A stretch of DNA of 15,838 nucleotides from Peptococcaceae bacterium BRH_c23 (GCA_000961805.1 LADV01000289.1:1-15838); one strand, 5' to 3'. Positions 6,296 through 13,835 are shown, counted from the first letter of the stretch. Numbers and translations are program-made. Notes: a model not told the origin generated them from the letters alone.

Positions 6296-7453
6296 TTAAA
6301 ATTTCTCAGTTACCAAATCAAAGCCTTCAAGCGTGGCAGTGTCATCAATTCGAATCATCAAATATCGTATTCCATCCTTGGTTACTTGCTTAACGTTTTT
6401 TAGATCTTGTGGACCGATCGAAATCACCGCTGTGTTATTGTCAATTTTAATCGACTTCGTTGCATAATTAGGGGTAATACTCGATGCTTTAAACTCGTAG
6501 TTCTCCCCACCCATAATTCCCAGAAACGAGGATCTAAACTTATCTGCGGTATTAATTCCGCTATTTTCTAAAATTCTCTCCATATCTTTCAAACCTATCA
6601 TAGAAACTTCTCCACTTTCAGCCTCTACGTCAAGCCGGCGACCAAGTTCCTCATAAATGCGCGAAACAACTTCAGGTTCAATTTCCGTTCCTACAATATC
6701 TCGAACAACTTCGAGAAAACGCTCTTTGTCAGCCTTCGCTGTTGATTTAAATTCACAATCTAGCACGTTTTCAACAAACAACGGATTGGGCTTATTATCA
6801 TTTTTAGTAAAATAAACAACCTTATCAGTCTCTGCTGCATTGTCACTAAATGAAGGAAACATAAAGCCTTCAATAGGAGCGTCTGTATTAATAGTAACGT
6901 TCATAGGGAGATTGGTTTTGAACTCTCTATCTTCAAAATCAAATTTAAGCAACTTTTTAGGAATAATAATAGGACAGATACTACCAATGAAAAATTCCAT
7001 AGTATAGGCTTCGGCACCATCTTCAAGTTCGTTATTTTTCTTCCCAACTGGTTTATAGGTCTCTCCCCGTACAAAGCTGATCATAAAATCCTTCTCATAG
7101 TTCTCACACGTTTCTTCAATAATTTTATTCACAATTGTTAATGTCGCTTCTCTAAAATTCTTTGTACGCAAAGTATGAAACATGTGCTTTTGAGTTATAT
7201 TTTCCCCCAGTTTATTGTCTTTGAACTCTAACTCAAATATTTTAGAATCAATCTTCCCTGACAATACCTTTTTAAAGTTTTTTAAATACAATTCTTTTCT
7301 TTCCTCGTCCATCATATCAAAGTATAATTCCTCTGAACATAGAATATCCTTGCTTTCATGTTTAATATAATAGCTGCAAATTTCTTGCATTTTCAATTTT
7401 GAGTTGTTGATTTTTAGTTCTCTGCGGATGCCGGCAATATCTTCCTTGTTCAT
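6296..7453 (-). CDS. DUF4317 family protein
   Basis: The 385-residue protein matches my memory of the DUF4317 family, common in Clostridia and of unknown function. Typical features are the start MNKEDIAGIRRELK, a segment on the lines of ..KVLSGKIDSKIFELEF near residues 63-77, and the central block AYTMEFFIGSICPIIIPK at about 149-166. It has no signal peptide or membrane helix, so it should be cytoplasmic. It is rich in acidic and Lys residues and has only a few cysteines. The ATG is backed by AAAGGGAG with an 8-base spacer. It is a single-gene unit with a hairpin just past its stop codon. The neighbours (two small unknown proteins and a hydrophobic microprotein) give no functional hint. Confidence 0.85.
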   Translation of the reverse strand: MNKEDIAGIRRELKINNSKLKMQEICSYYIKHESKDILCSEELYFDMMDEERKELYLKNFKKVLSGKIDSKIFELEFKDNKLGENITQKHMFHTLRTKNFREATLTIVNKIIEETCENYEKDFMISFVRGETYKPVGKKNNELEDGAEAYTMEFFIGSICPIIIPKKLLKFDFEDREFKTNLPMNVTINTDAPIEGFMFPSFSDNAAETDKVVYFTKNDNKPNPLFVENVLDCEFKSTAKADKERFLEVVRDIVGTEIEPEVVSRIYEELGRRLDVEAESGEVSMIGLKDMERILENSGINTADKFRSSFLGIMGGENYEFKASSITPNYATKSIKIDNNTAVISIGPQDLKNVKQVTKDGIRYLMIRIDDTATLEGFDLVTEKF

Positions 7454-7848
7454 GCATCTATCTCCCTTTTATCAATCGTAGGCAGAACTCTCCCGCCTCT
7501 TTAGTAAAAATAATTTAAAACACTGTCAGCTTGTGTTAATCTGTATAACCCAATGACTGATAATTCGAGCGATACCTACAGATTCTATGCTAAGTATACA
7601 ATATTCGCCATGTATTCTTCTTTTCCTTCCATATACAGAAGTAATCCATGAGAAATAGAAAACCAGACCGTACAATACGTTCTGGTAAAATGGCGCTCCA
7701 GAGAGTAGTAACAATTCACCCGTGTTTCAATCACGAGATTAAGCCTTGCAGGTTAAATTTTCTAAATATTCAGTATACTCATATTTGAATTTCCGTCATA
7801 TACTTTAACTAACACACGGTTTTTATTCATTGAGAGGAGTGGATCATA
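7454..7848. other. Divergent intergenic region between DUF4317 and the Cys-rich small protein
   Basis: About 395 bases lie between oppositely oriented genes. They hold a near-perfect 23-bp palindrome (7663-7685). A minus-strand CTGACA about 60 bases before the DUF4317 start is a possible -35 box, with only a weak -10. The minus-strand open frame 7526-7714 (62 codons) has no good ribosome binding site and no recognisable features, and I do not accept it as a gene. Confidence 0.4.
7663..7685. repeat. Near-perfect 23-bp palindrome
   Basis: CCAGACCGTA (7663-7672) pairs with TACGTTCTGG (7676-7685) at nine of ten positions, with a CAA loop. On the minus strand it is followed by TTTTCTATTTCT, so it could act as a terminator there. 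Alternatively it is an operator in the shared intergenic region. Confidence 0.55.
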
Positions 7849-8043
7849 ATGTTGCTCAAGAATTTAATACTAACGTGCTCCTATTGCGATGTTTGTGGTG
7901 AAGAAAAAAAGACTGAGTTGATGTGTTGTGAATACTCTTATACCAATGAGCTAGATGATATTACAATTACTGAGGAATCCTGCTGGAGTATCTGTAATGA
8001 TTGTTCAAATCTCATTAAACCAAGAATTGGGCATAAGTATTAA
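7849..8043 (+). CDS. Small cysteine-rich, probably zinc-binding protein (64 residues)
   Basis: ATG 7849 is preceded by GAGAGGAGTGGATCATA, giving a good GAGGAG site. The 64-residue product has eight cysteines: C10-x2-C13-x2-C16, C26-C27 and C45-x3-C49-x2-C52. The CDVCG knuckle (13-17) and the C-terminal CNDC (49-52) look like the two halves of a zinc ribbon, separated by an acidic linker (NELDDITITEESC). No catalytic or DNA-binding helix can be recognised and I know no family name. It has no signal peptide. It is monocistronic, with a hairpin 23 bases downstream. A regulatory or redox role is possible but only inferred from the cysteine pattern. Confidence 0.65.
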   Translation: MLLKNLILTCSYCDVCGEEKKTELMCCEYSYTNELDDITITEESCWSICNDCSNLIKPRIGHKY

Positions 8044-8065
8044 AATGCACTAAAAGAGTCATTTA

Positions 8066-8092
8066 CCCCTCGGACATATTGTGTCCAAGGGG
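8066..8092 (+). terminator. Hairpin terminator after the Cys-rich small protein
   Basis: CCCCTCGGACA (8066-8076) pairs with TGTCCAAGGGG (8082-8092) with one mismatch and a 5-base loop, 23 bases after the stop codon. The trailing TTCATCATT is a weak T-tract. Confidence 0.6.
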
Positions 8093-8191
8093 TTCATCAT
8101 TAGCACTTTAATTGATCATTACTTATCTCAGTCTTTAAAGCATCTAGTATTTATCTCAGTGAATAACTCATTATTGCATACAACAGTATTC

Positions 8192-8242
8192 AGTAATAAA
8201 AGTAGTGCGCCTAAATACTCTAGGTGCACTACTTTTTATTAC
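8192..8242. terminator. Bidirectional terminator between the Cys-rich protein and flotillin
   Basis: AGTAGTGCGCCTA (8201-8213) pairs with TAGGTGCACTACT (8221-8233) with one G-T type mismatch. The stem is flanked by AATAAA on the left and TTTTTATT on the right, so both strands get a T-tract. It starts 8 bases past the flotillin stop codon at 8250. Confidence 0.85.
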
Positions 8243-8249
8243 TTAATTG

Positions 8250-9854
8250 TTAAGCTTTAGTTTTTGTCTTAGTATCGTCCACTATTGTATCTACAGCAGC
8301 GCTTATAGTCTCGTTGCTTAATCCCAGACCCTCTGGCAAACCCTTTACGTCAATGTTGATGTTCTTGGTTGTCTTGGCGTCGAATGTATTGGCCTTCATT
8401 ACATCCATAAGGTCGAATCCAATCGTTTCATTTAGTGCCTCAGTCACTGTCTTTAGTGCTCCCACGGTGTACCTCGCTACTTCAGATGTTCCATCTGAAC
8501 CGCCACCGCCACCAATGATTGTGATTTTATCAATTCTAGATAGAGGCTCAGCAACTGCTCTAGCGATTTCAGGAAGTTTCTCAATAACCATCTGGAGTTT
8601 ACCAGCCTCGTTCATTTTTGCAAGTGCTTCGGCTTTCTCCGCAAGTGCATCAGCTTCCGCTAACCCCTTCGCCCTTATGGCGCCAGCTTCCGCTTTACCC
8701 ACAGCCTCAATGACACTAGCCTGAGCCTCACCCTCTAAGCGGAGTTTTTCCGACTCGGCTTCAGCAGCTTTAACTTGCTCATACTTTTTCCCTTCTGCCT
8801 CTAATTGTTGTTTTTGTCTAGCCGCTTCCGCAGGCTTAACAACTGTCTCTGATAGCTCAGCTTCTTTTCTTTCAGCCCTCTTCTTAGCAAGCTCAATGTT
8901 TTTCTCTTCAGTGATGATTAGTACCTGTACTTGCGCTTCAGCTACTTCCTTATCCCGTTGTTTTTCAAGCACAAGCGCATCCATTTCAGTATTCTTAACT
9001 TCCTTAGATGTAATGTTACTCTGAATTTGATAGGCCGCATCCGCTACGGCTTTCTGTGTTTCTTGGTCTCTCTTGTACGAAAGTATTTTTAACTCTTTAT
9101 CTTTTTCTGCCTCAGCAATTTGAGCCTCAGCCCCCAACTCTGCCTGTTTACCAAGTCTACGAGCCTCTGCCGTTTTAATTTGCTGTTCTCGAAGAGCGTC
9201 TGCCGTACGAATTTCACGTTCTTTAGCCGCTTCAGCTTCAGCAATAGCTGCTGACGATTTAACCTTGGCGATTTGTTCTTTACCTAGAGCCTCAATGTAT
9301 CCTTCATCATCCGTGATGTCATTGATCGTGAATGACTTGAGCTCAAGACCCATTTCACCCAGTTCGGTTCCTGCTACCTGCTGTACTTTAGCTGAAAAAC
9401 TTTCCCTATCATTGTAGATATCCTCGACACTCATGGATGATACAATTTCACGAAGCTTACCTTTACATATTTCAGATGCCTGGGTTCTGATTGTCGTTAA
9501 TGTTTGCTCTTCTTTTGCAGAGTTAAACTGTTGTACCGCTGCTAAAATGCTATTTTGATCATTCTTAACCTTAATTACAACAATGCCCTCTGCATTAAGT
9601 GGTACCCCTAATGCCGTCTTAGTTTGTCTGATTTCGACAGGAAACATAATGTTCTCTAGTGTAATGACATCCATTCTCTGAATAATCGGGATTACCATAG
9701 TACCACCACCAGTTACTACCTTAGGCTTGCCTAACCCTACAATGACAGCCGCTTTGTCTGATGGTATCTTCTTCCAAGTGCTCAACACCGCCACGATGAT
9801 CAAAATAAGACCTAACAAGATTATCCCTACAACCCCAAAGACCGAACTAAACAT
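8250..9854 (-). CDS. floT: Flotillin-like membrane scaffold protein (FloT/YuaG type)
   Basis: The product forms oligomeric scaffolds in functional membrane microdomains. From the ATG at 9854 it is 534 residues, against about 509 for B. subtilis FloT. It has an N-terminal hydrophobic hairpin or membrane segment (about 5-26) and an SPFH/PHB domain (about 30-185). A very long Ala/Glu/Lys-rich coiled coil follows (about 190-420), with repeated EAEA/AEAEK units. The family-typical segment PLSRIDKITI (437-446) precedes a Gly run, GGGGGSDG, and an amphipathic C-terminus. The frame could also begin at GTG 9872. I prefer ATG 9854 because GGAG sits 8 bases before it, while the GTG has only a poor site. 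It lies 32 bases after the NfeD/YuaF gene, the same order as yuaF-floT in Bacillus, and ends at a strong terminator. Confidence 0.93.
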   Translation of the reverse strand: MFSSVFGVVGIILLGLILIIVAVLSTWKKIPSDKAAVIVGLGKPKVVTGGGTMVIPIIQRMDVITLENIMFPVEIRQTKTALGVPLNAEGIVVIKVKNDQNSILAAVQQFNSAKEEQTLTTIRTQASEICKGKLREIVSSMSVEDIYNDRESFSAKVQQVAGTELGEMGLELKSFTINDITDDEGYIEALGKEQIAKVKSSAAIAEAEAAKEREIRTADALREQQIKTAEARRLGKQAELGAEAQIAEAEKDKELKILSYKRDQETQKAVADAAYQIQSNITSKEVKNTEMDALVLEKQRDKEVAEAQVQVLIITEEKNIELAKKRAERKEAELSETVVKPAEAARQKQQLEAEGKKYEQVKAAEAESEKLRLEGEAQASVIEAVGKAEAGAIRAKGLAEADALAEKAEALAKMNEAGKLQMVIEKLPEIARAVAEPLSRIDKITIIGGGGGSDGTSEVARYTVGALKTVTEALNETIGFDLMDVMKANTFDAKTTKNINIDVKGLPEGLGLSNETISAAVDTIVDDTKTKTKA

Positions 9855-9886
9855 AAAATCCACTCCACTCACTCCACTTCATTTAT

Positions 9887-10465
9887 TTATTCGTATAACG
9901 GGTGCACATAATAAATATTTGCAACCGTATCAACCCCTGTGATTACAACTTCTGTTCCTTGGTCTATCCTACCAGTATCGTCAAGTTTATAGAAATCACA
10001 TACCCTAGCCCTGTAGGATATGGCTGCCCCGGTACTATCCAACACTGATACAACACCATCACTATCCTGTGTCACCCTCAACGTTAATTTCCCTACAGAC
10101 CCCACTATGTCAGCACTCGTGATTGCTAAAGGATTATTACGTTTTAACTTAACTATCACATATTTGTATAACACCACATAAGCGACAAATGATACTAACA
10201 CTAACAACGCAATAATTACTACTGTGAATAGCGTATTCATCATGTATCGCACAGACAATCTTCCAAGTGACCCAAAAACAATCAAAGCAAAACAAGTACT
10301 CATTAAATTGAATGGGACAAGTCCATCAAAATCATGGTCTGTATCTAAGTCAAAATCCACATCGAATATTGACCCGAATACACCTGTTAACAGACTTAGT
10401 ATAGGTACAGCAAACCCCGTTAGTAAACATACATTGAATATGCTCGTCAAGGTATCAATATTCAA
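9887..10465 (-). CDS. yuaF: NfeD-like membrane protein, YuaF type
   Basis: The 192-residue protein has three membrane segments (about 8-33, 50-68, 76-104) and a C-terminal OB-fold NfeD domain (about 113-190, from ADIVGSVGKLTLRV to the end). This is the short NfeD form without a ClpP-like protease part. It is the standard partner of flotillins, thought to support or stabilise their microdomains, as YuaF does for FloT. The loop at residues 35-48 is striking: Asp at every second position (DVDFDLDTDHDFDG), possibly cation-binding. The start codon is TTG, with an excellent AAGGAGGGG 6 bases upstream. It is followed closely by floT in one transcription unit. The symbol is by analogy with Bacillus gene order and could be replaced by nfeD. 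Confidence 0.88.
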   Translation of the reverse strand: MNIDTLTSIFNVCLLTGFAVPILSLLTGVFGSIFDVDFDLDTDHDFDGLVPFNLMSTCFALIVFGSLGRLSVRYMMNTLFTVVIIALLVLVSFVAYVVLYKYVIVKLKRNNPLAITSADIVGSVGKLTLRVTQDSDGVVSVLDSTGAAISYRARVCDFYKLDDTGRIDQGTEVVITGVDTVANIYYVHPLYE

Positions 10466-10488
10466 GGTACCCCTCCTTCTTTGTTTAC

Positions 10489-10671
10489 CTAAAACTCTAC
10501 AGCTGCAGCTATAATGATTGCAGAACGTGGCACAGTGTCCGTTCTAAGTATTTCAAGCGTTCCCCCCAAAAAATCACTTAACTTCTTCAGCTCCCTTCCA
10601 TCCTTTGGTGATTCTGTAAGGAATACTCTTATAATACACTAAATCAGCCCAAAGAAGGTGGATAATTTCAA
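10489..10671 (-). pseudogene. Short leading reading frame of the NfeD-flotillin operon, interrupted by an amber codon
   Basis: A TTG at 10669-10671 has an ideal AGGAGG (10678-10683) with a 6-base spacer and a good promoter just upstream. It opens MKLSTFFGLI, meets TAG at 10639-10641, then continues in the same frame for 49 codons (CIIRVFLTESPKDGREL ... AAAVEF) to TAG 10489-10491, 23 bases before the NfeD start. The second part looks like real protein (SDFLGGTLEILRTDT). An overlapping frame of the same strand is also open over 10588-10757 and reads QEELIEIIHLLWADLVYYK, without a normal start codon. The locus may therefore be a gene with a nonsense or frameshift lesion. Alternatives are a 10-codon leader peptide or a stop codon that is read through. 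I recognise no family. Confidence 0.45.
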
Positions 10672-10703
10672 TTAATTCCTCCTGGCTACTGTCTGATATA
10701 TAG

Positions 10704-10731
10704 AGTATAAACGTGGTGCAAAAGGTTACAA
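10704..10731 (-). promoter_or_regulatory. Candidate SigA promoter of the NfeD-flotillin operon
   Basis: Minus-strand TTGTAA (10726-10731) and TATACT (10704-10709) are separated by 16 bases. Transcription would start near 10697, about 14 bases ahead of the AGGAGG that precedes the leading reading frame. Confidence 0.55.
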
Positions 10732-10800
10732 GTAATTGGCGTAAATTATAAACTTATAGAAGTTGGGTTAAGTATGGTATCATTCCAAGGGATATCCACT

Positions 10801-10831
10801 TGCATAGCATCATGCGAATTAGGTCATCATA
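10801..10831 (+). promoter_or_regulatory. SigG-type (forespore) promoter of tlp
   Basis: GCATA (10802-10806) fits the SigG -35 consensus GHATR exactly. CATCATA (10825-10831) fits the -10 consensus CATNHTA exactly. The spacer is 18 bases. The predicted start near 10838 leaves a 30-base leader with the ribosome binding site. B. subtilis tlp is known to be SigG-dependent, so location and function agree. Confidence 0.65.
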
Positions 10832-10867
10832 CAAAGGCAGTCCATTAATGAAGAGGGAGGGATTACA

Positions 10868-11083
10868 TTGGCTAAACCAGATAATCGGGCGGATAATGAG
10901 GTACACCTGCAAGAGCATATTAACCACACGATAGCCAAATTGCATGAGGCTGAGGATTACCTTGATGAGCATGCAGATGAGATTAAAGCTGATGAGAAGC
11001 AAGCTATTGAAGCTAAAAATCATCGACGCAAAGAAAGTATTGACTATTTCATAGCGGAAAAAAGAGACGAAGCTCAACACTAA
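10868..11083 (+). CDS. tlp: Small acid-soluble spore protein, thioredoxin-like (Tlp)
   Basis: The 71-residue, highly charged helical protein aligns by eye with B. subtilis Tlp. Shared features are P-D-(N/D)-R-(A/S)-DN near the start, LQ..(I/V)..TI..(L/I).EAE in the middle, and DEKQAIEAKNHRRKESIDYF near the end (DKQRIKEKNARREQSIEAF in Bacillus). Tlp is a minor spore-core protein made in the forespore and lost on germination. Despite its name it has no thioredoxin active site, and this sequence has no cysteine. The start codon is TTG 10868, with GGGAGG 7 bases upstream. It is monocistronic, converges on the GGDEF gene and is preceded by a SigG-like promoter. It indicates a spore-forming host. 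Confidence 0.88.
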   Translation: MAKPDNRADNEVHLQEHINHTIAKLHEAEDYLDEHADEIKADEKQAIEAKNHRRKESIDYFIAEKRDEAQH

Positions 11084-11158
11084 AAGCCGTGATGTATCTA
11101 GAGTTCCATTTACAAGCAGCCTCAATATTATTTTAATTTATGAATACTGGGAACCTGA

Positions 11159-11199
11159 AGACCCCGCCTCACTGAATGCACTTCATTGAGGCAGGGTCT
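11159..11199. terminator. Long hairpin between converging tlp and the GGDEF gene
   Basis: AGACCCCGCCTCA (11159-11171) pairs with TGAGGCAGGGTCT (11187-11199) with one mismatch. TGAA/TTCA can extend the pairing inside the loop. T-tracts on both sides are weak, so this is a probable but not ideal bidirectional terminator. Confidence 0.6.
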
Positions 11200-11301
11200 T
11201 GCCTGTTCAAATTTTAACAACATTTTGCTTTGAAATTTTCTGAACAGAACTGGGGATTTCAAAGACATATAAAAATACAATCCTCTACTCAGGGATTAAA
11301 T

Positions 11302-12936
11302 CTATTTAGCTTTGGAAGACTTCCAAATTTCCACTCTGTTTTTACCCATACTTTTAGCTTTGTACAATGCCTCGTCCGCTCGCATTAAAAACTCATCCCC
11401 TGCTCGGTCAAGGGAAGCACATCTAAAATCAGCCTCCTGTTCCGTGCCAGCTATGCCAATGCTTACAGTAAAGTTAATATTACCCTTTCTACTAGCGATC
11501 TTGAGTTGGCTTATTTTCTCTCGTATTTTTTCAGCCACTATTTGCCCTTGCTCTATTGATGTTTCCGGCAGTAATACCAAAAACTCCTCACCCCCAAACC
11601 GAGCGGGTAGATCCACCTCTCGCACTTGTTCTTTTAAAGTTAATGCTAAGAGCTTTAGGGCTTTATCACCTTCCAAATGGCCAAACTTATCATTAATTTT
11701 TTTAAAGTCATCAATATCTAAGATCAGCAGAGTAGAGAAATGTCCAATACGAAACGCTCGCTCCAACTCGAGCTGAAATTGTTGCTCAAAATATCGTCGA
11801 TTTGCCAGTCCTGTTAGATAGTCATGCATTGATAATTTTTCCAGTTCATCATACTGAAATTGTAGATTAGTAGTCATAATGTTAAAATTATGAATAACTC
11901 TTCGTAAATCATTGTGTCCTTTATTATTTATCCGTTGTGTTAAGTCTCCTTCGGCCACCATCTCAGTGGCGTTGGTAATTTCTTCCAATGGTTTCAAGAT
12001 TATTCTCGCAAAAATACCACTGGCTAGTAACCCTAGAATTAATACCAGTACCATTGTGCCAACCAACATATACCTACTGCTTTTAATCATGGAATATATT
12101 TTTTTGTGATCCATTTCGCAGACAACTACCCAGTTATTTCTCTCCAACTTACTCAAGGCTATGTCTACATTTCCGTTTTCAGTAGATACATTTATTAACA
12201 GTTCCTCTTTGGTTTCTGTAATTTGGGATAAAATACCAGGATTGATTTTACGACCCACTATCTTTCTATCCGTATGGAAAACTATTGTCCCCTGCCCATC
12301 CACAACATAGATATCGCCTTGTTTCTTTTCTTGAAAACCGTTCACTAAGGAGTGGAAGATATTATTTTCGTTCCATAAGTTGACACTCAGGGCCAAAACT
12401 CCTGAAGGTTGAGTGGCTTGCATAACTACGCTACTGACAAATATCACGGGAGATGGATTGGAGCCAGTAATAATAACATCGGAAAGATAACTTTGATTTT
12501 TTGCCAGTGGGTATTGAATGTAATCCCGGTCACTAATGTCGTTTTTCTGTTTTAGCTCGATTAAACCTTGAGGAGAAGTATAGAATAGTTGCATTATCCC
12601 GTTCTTGTCCGTCACAATTCCTCCGGTAAAGATAGCACTGCTACTTACGAATATATCTAAAGCTTTTGCTGCTTCATTTAACTTTGAGGGATCGGATAAG
12701 GTAATTTTATTAGATAAGTATTCAACATCGACAAGACTTTTAGCCAATAGCCAATCAAGTCGATCAGCTAAAAAATCCACATCATTGATCATTACTTTAT
12801 GGTATTTCTCTTGCACTACATTAGGGGTTATATAAAACAGGGTAAAAGCACCCGGAATACCGATAGCAAGGCTAATCAACAAGCCAATTACAGCAATCAA
12901 TTGTTTAAACAGCTTGCTTTTAAAAATGAAATTCAT
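11302..12936 (-). CDS. Membrane-bound diguanylate cyclase: Cache sensor, HAMP, GGDEF
   Basis: From ATG 12936 the protein has 544 residues, with AGGAGG 7 bases upstream. An in-frame ATG at 12960 has no comparable site. Order of parts: membrane helix 1 (about 10-35), an extracytoplasmic region of roughly 250 residues resembling a double Cache domain (with IVTDKNGIMQLFYTSP and IYVVDGQGTIVFHTD as the two PAS-like segments), membrane helix 2 (about 290-312), HAMP (about 310-362) and GGDEF (about 370-540). The active-site loop is GGEEF (448-452), and the RxxD inhibitory site REVD (439-442) is in the canonical place, five residues ahead. It should make c-di-GMP from GTP in response to a small extracellular ligand and be subject to product inhibition. 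No EAL or PilZ gene is nearby, so output is unknown. Confidence 0.93.
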   Translation of the reverse strand: MNFIFKSKLFKQLIAVIGLLISLAIGIPGAFTLFYITPNVVQEKYHKVMINDVDFLADRLDWLLAKSLVDVEYLSNKITLSDPSKLNEAAKALDIFVSSSAIFTGGIVTDKNGIMQLFYTSPQGLIELKQKNDISDRDYIQYPLAKNQSYLSDVIITGSNPSPVIFVSSVVMQATQPSGVLALSVNLWNENNIFHSLVNGFQEKKQGDIYVVDGQGTIVFHTDRKIVGRKINPGILSQITETKEELLINVSTENGNVDIALSKLERNNWVVVCEMDHKKIYSMIKSSRYMLVGTMVLVLILGLLASGIFARIILKPLEEITNATEMVAEGDLTQRINNKGHNDLRRVIHNFNIMTTNLQFQYDELEKLSMHDYLTGLANRRYFEQQFQLELERAFRIGHFSTLLILDIDDFKKINDKFGHLEGDKALKLLALTLKEQVREVDLPARFGGEEFLVLLPETSIEQGQIVAEKIREKISQLKIASRKGNINFTVSIGIAGTEQEADFRCASLDRAGDEFLMRADEALYKAKSMGKNRVEIWKSSKAK

Positions 12937-13314
12937 CGGTGACCCTCCTAGGATAAACAATCATACTACGGAATCATATCACATCCCATAAATATTTCCA
13001 TACTTATTTGTAAGATTTCACATTAATTCTTTCTAGATATGAAGTTTGCTTTTATCACTCTTCTACCCTCATCCCACTCTTCATATTCAAGACATAATGC
13101 GTTGATATGAGAATTTCTATCTTCTCAACCAACGCATTAAATATCTTCACCAAACTTTTTAAGGAGCGAATCTCTCCTGTTTATGATACGATAGCGATCG
13201 CCAAGGAGTGCATGCCGATACCCTGAGGATCTTCTTGAGCTTTTGTAAACGTCATCCAGGCCTGAGTTTAAGATTTAGCATTTACTCTTTCACTTTGAGT
13301 AAGTTCATTGAGAA
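12937..13314. other. Intergenic region with a 10-bp plus 6-bp inverted repeat
   Basis: No gene is credible here. The plus-strand open frame 13208-13528 is mostly the reverse of the CcdC gene. The region holds a long hairpin (13095-13139), a second small one (AGGAG 13162-13166 with CTCCT 13173-13177), a GCGATCGC palindrome near 13194-13201, and a weak repeat TTACTC/GAGTAA near 13284-13304 where the CcdC gene transcript should end. Confidence 0.4.
13095..13139. repeat. Two-part inverted repeat, unknown role
   Basis: TAATGCGTTG (13095-13104) pairs with CAACGCATTA (13130-13139). Inside it TGAGAA (13108-13113) pairs with TTCTCA (13122-13127), leaving an 8-base loop. All 16 pairs are perfect. No T-tract follows on either strand, so it does not look like a plain terminator. 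Confidence 0.6.
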
Positions 13315-13803
13315 TTATGCGTTGTCGAGTTGTCTTTTTAGTTTCCTGAACCCAATATACATACTAATACGCCAGGGTAGGATCATGCTAAAGGCCAAGA
13401 TGAAGAAGATACCGCTCATTTGGGCAGGATCGATATGTATGGTCTCAGCAAGGATAATTTTCCCGATCATTCTTAGAGCGACTAGGCCTATCAAAGCTAC
13501 TAAAAAAAGCTTTGATCGGTGGAGATAGATTTGGTTGTCCCGAATTTCAAATTTAGACGTTTTTATTAAGATGATCGAGAAAAGCATTCCCATTACAACG
13601 GAACTTATCAGTTCAGGTAATGTTGGTCTAAACATGGGTAGGATAAACATACTTGCACCAGTAGCCATGAACAATGGCGGAAAAATAATCTTTTTTTCTA
13701 CTGCTGGTTTTTTTGTGTTTCTCAATCGTACCAGATTGACGACAACAACCATTAACACTGACACAACAATTGATGCAATGACTAAGAACTGTTTTGTGAA
13801 CAT
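13315..13803 (-). CDS. CcdC-family membrane protein (DUF1453)
   Basis: The 162-residue integral membrane protein has about five hydrophobic segments. It resembles B. subtilis CcdC in length (about 160) and in the conserved stretch KKPxxxKKIIxPPxFMxTGAxMFxxPMFR, visible here at residues 31-59. CcdC is encoded next to ccdA in Bacillus, but its role in cytochrome c maturation is not established and no ccdA or thiol-disulfide gene is present here. There is no catalytic motif. The ATG is preceded by AAAGG at 6 bases. It is transcribed alone from a strong promoter (TTGACA, 17 bases, TTTAAT) lying within a large inverted repeat. Confidence 0.82.
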   Translation of the reverse strand: MFTKQFLVIASIVVSVLMVVVVNLVRLRNTKKPAVEKKIIFPPLFMATGASMFILPMFRPTLPELISSVVMGMLFSIILIKTSKFEIRDNQIYLHRSKLFLVALIGLVALRMIGKIILAETIHIDPAQMSGIFFILAFSMILPWRISMYIGFRKLKRQLDNA

Positions 13804-13835
13804 AATTAACCTTTCTATCGTCCTGTTTTACACCT

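Noticed and set aside
7526..7714. Minus-strand 62-codon open frame in the intergenic region before DUF4317
   Set aside because: It has no good ribosome binding site, contains the 23-bp palindrome, and has no recognisable protein features.
7773..7804. SigE-like promoter for the Cys-rich protein (TCATATT and CATATACT)
   Set aside because: Both boxes match the SigE consensus, but the spacer is only 11 bases instead of about 14, so the match is not trusted.
10754..11125. Minus-strand 123-codon open frame
   Set aside because: It is antisense to tlp, which has a family match, a SigG promoter and a ribosome binding site.
13194..13201. GCGATCGC palindrome resembling the cyanobacterial HIP1 element
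   Set aside because: A single occurrence in a Bacillota-like context is expected by chance.
13208..13528. Plus-strand 106-codon open frame
   Set aside because: Most of it is the reverse complement of the CcdC-family gene, which has a clear promoter, ribosome binding site and family match.
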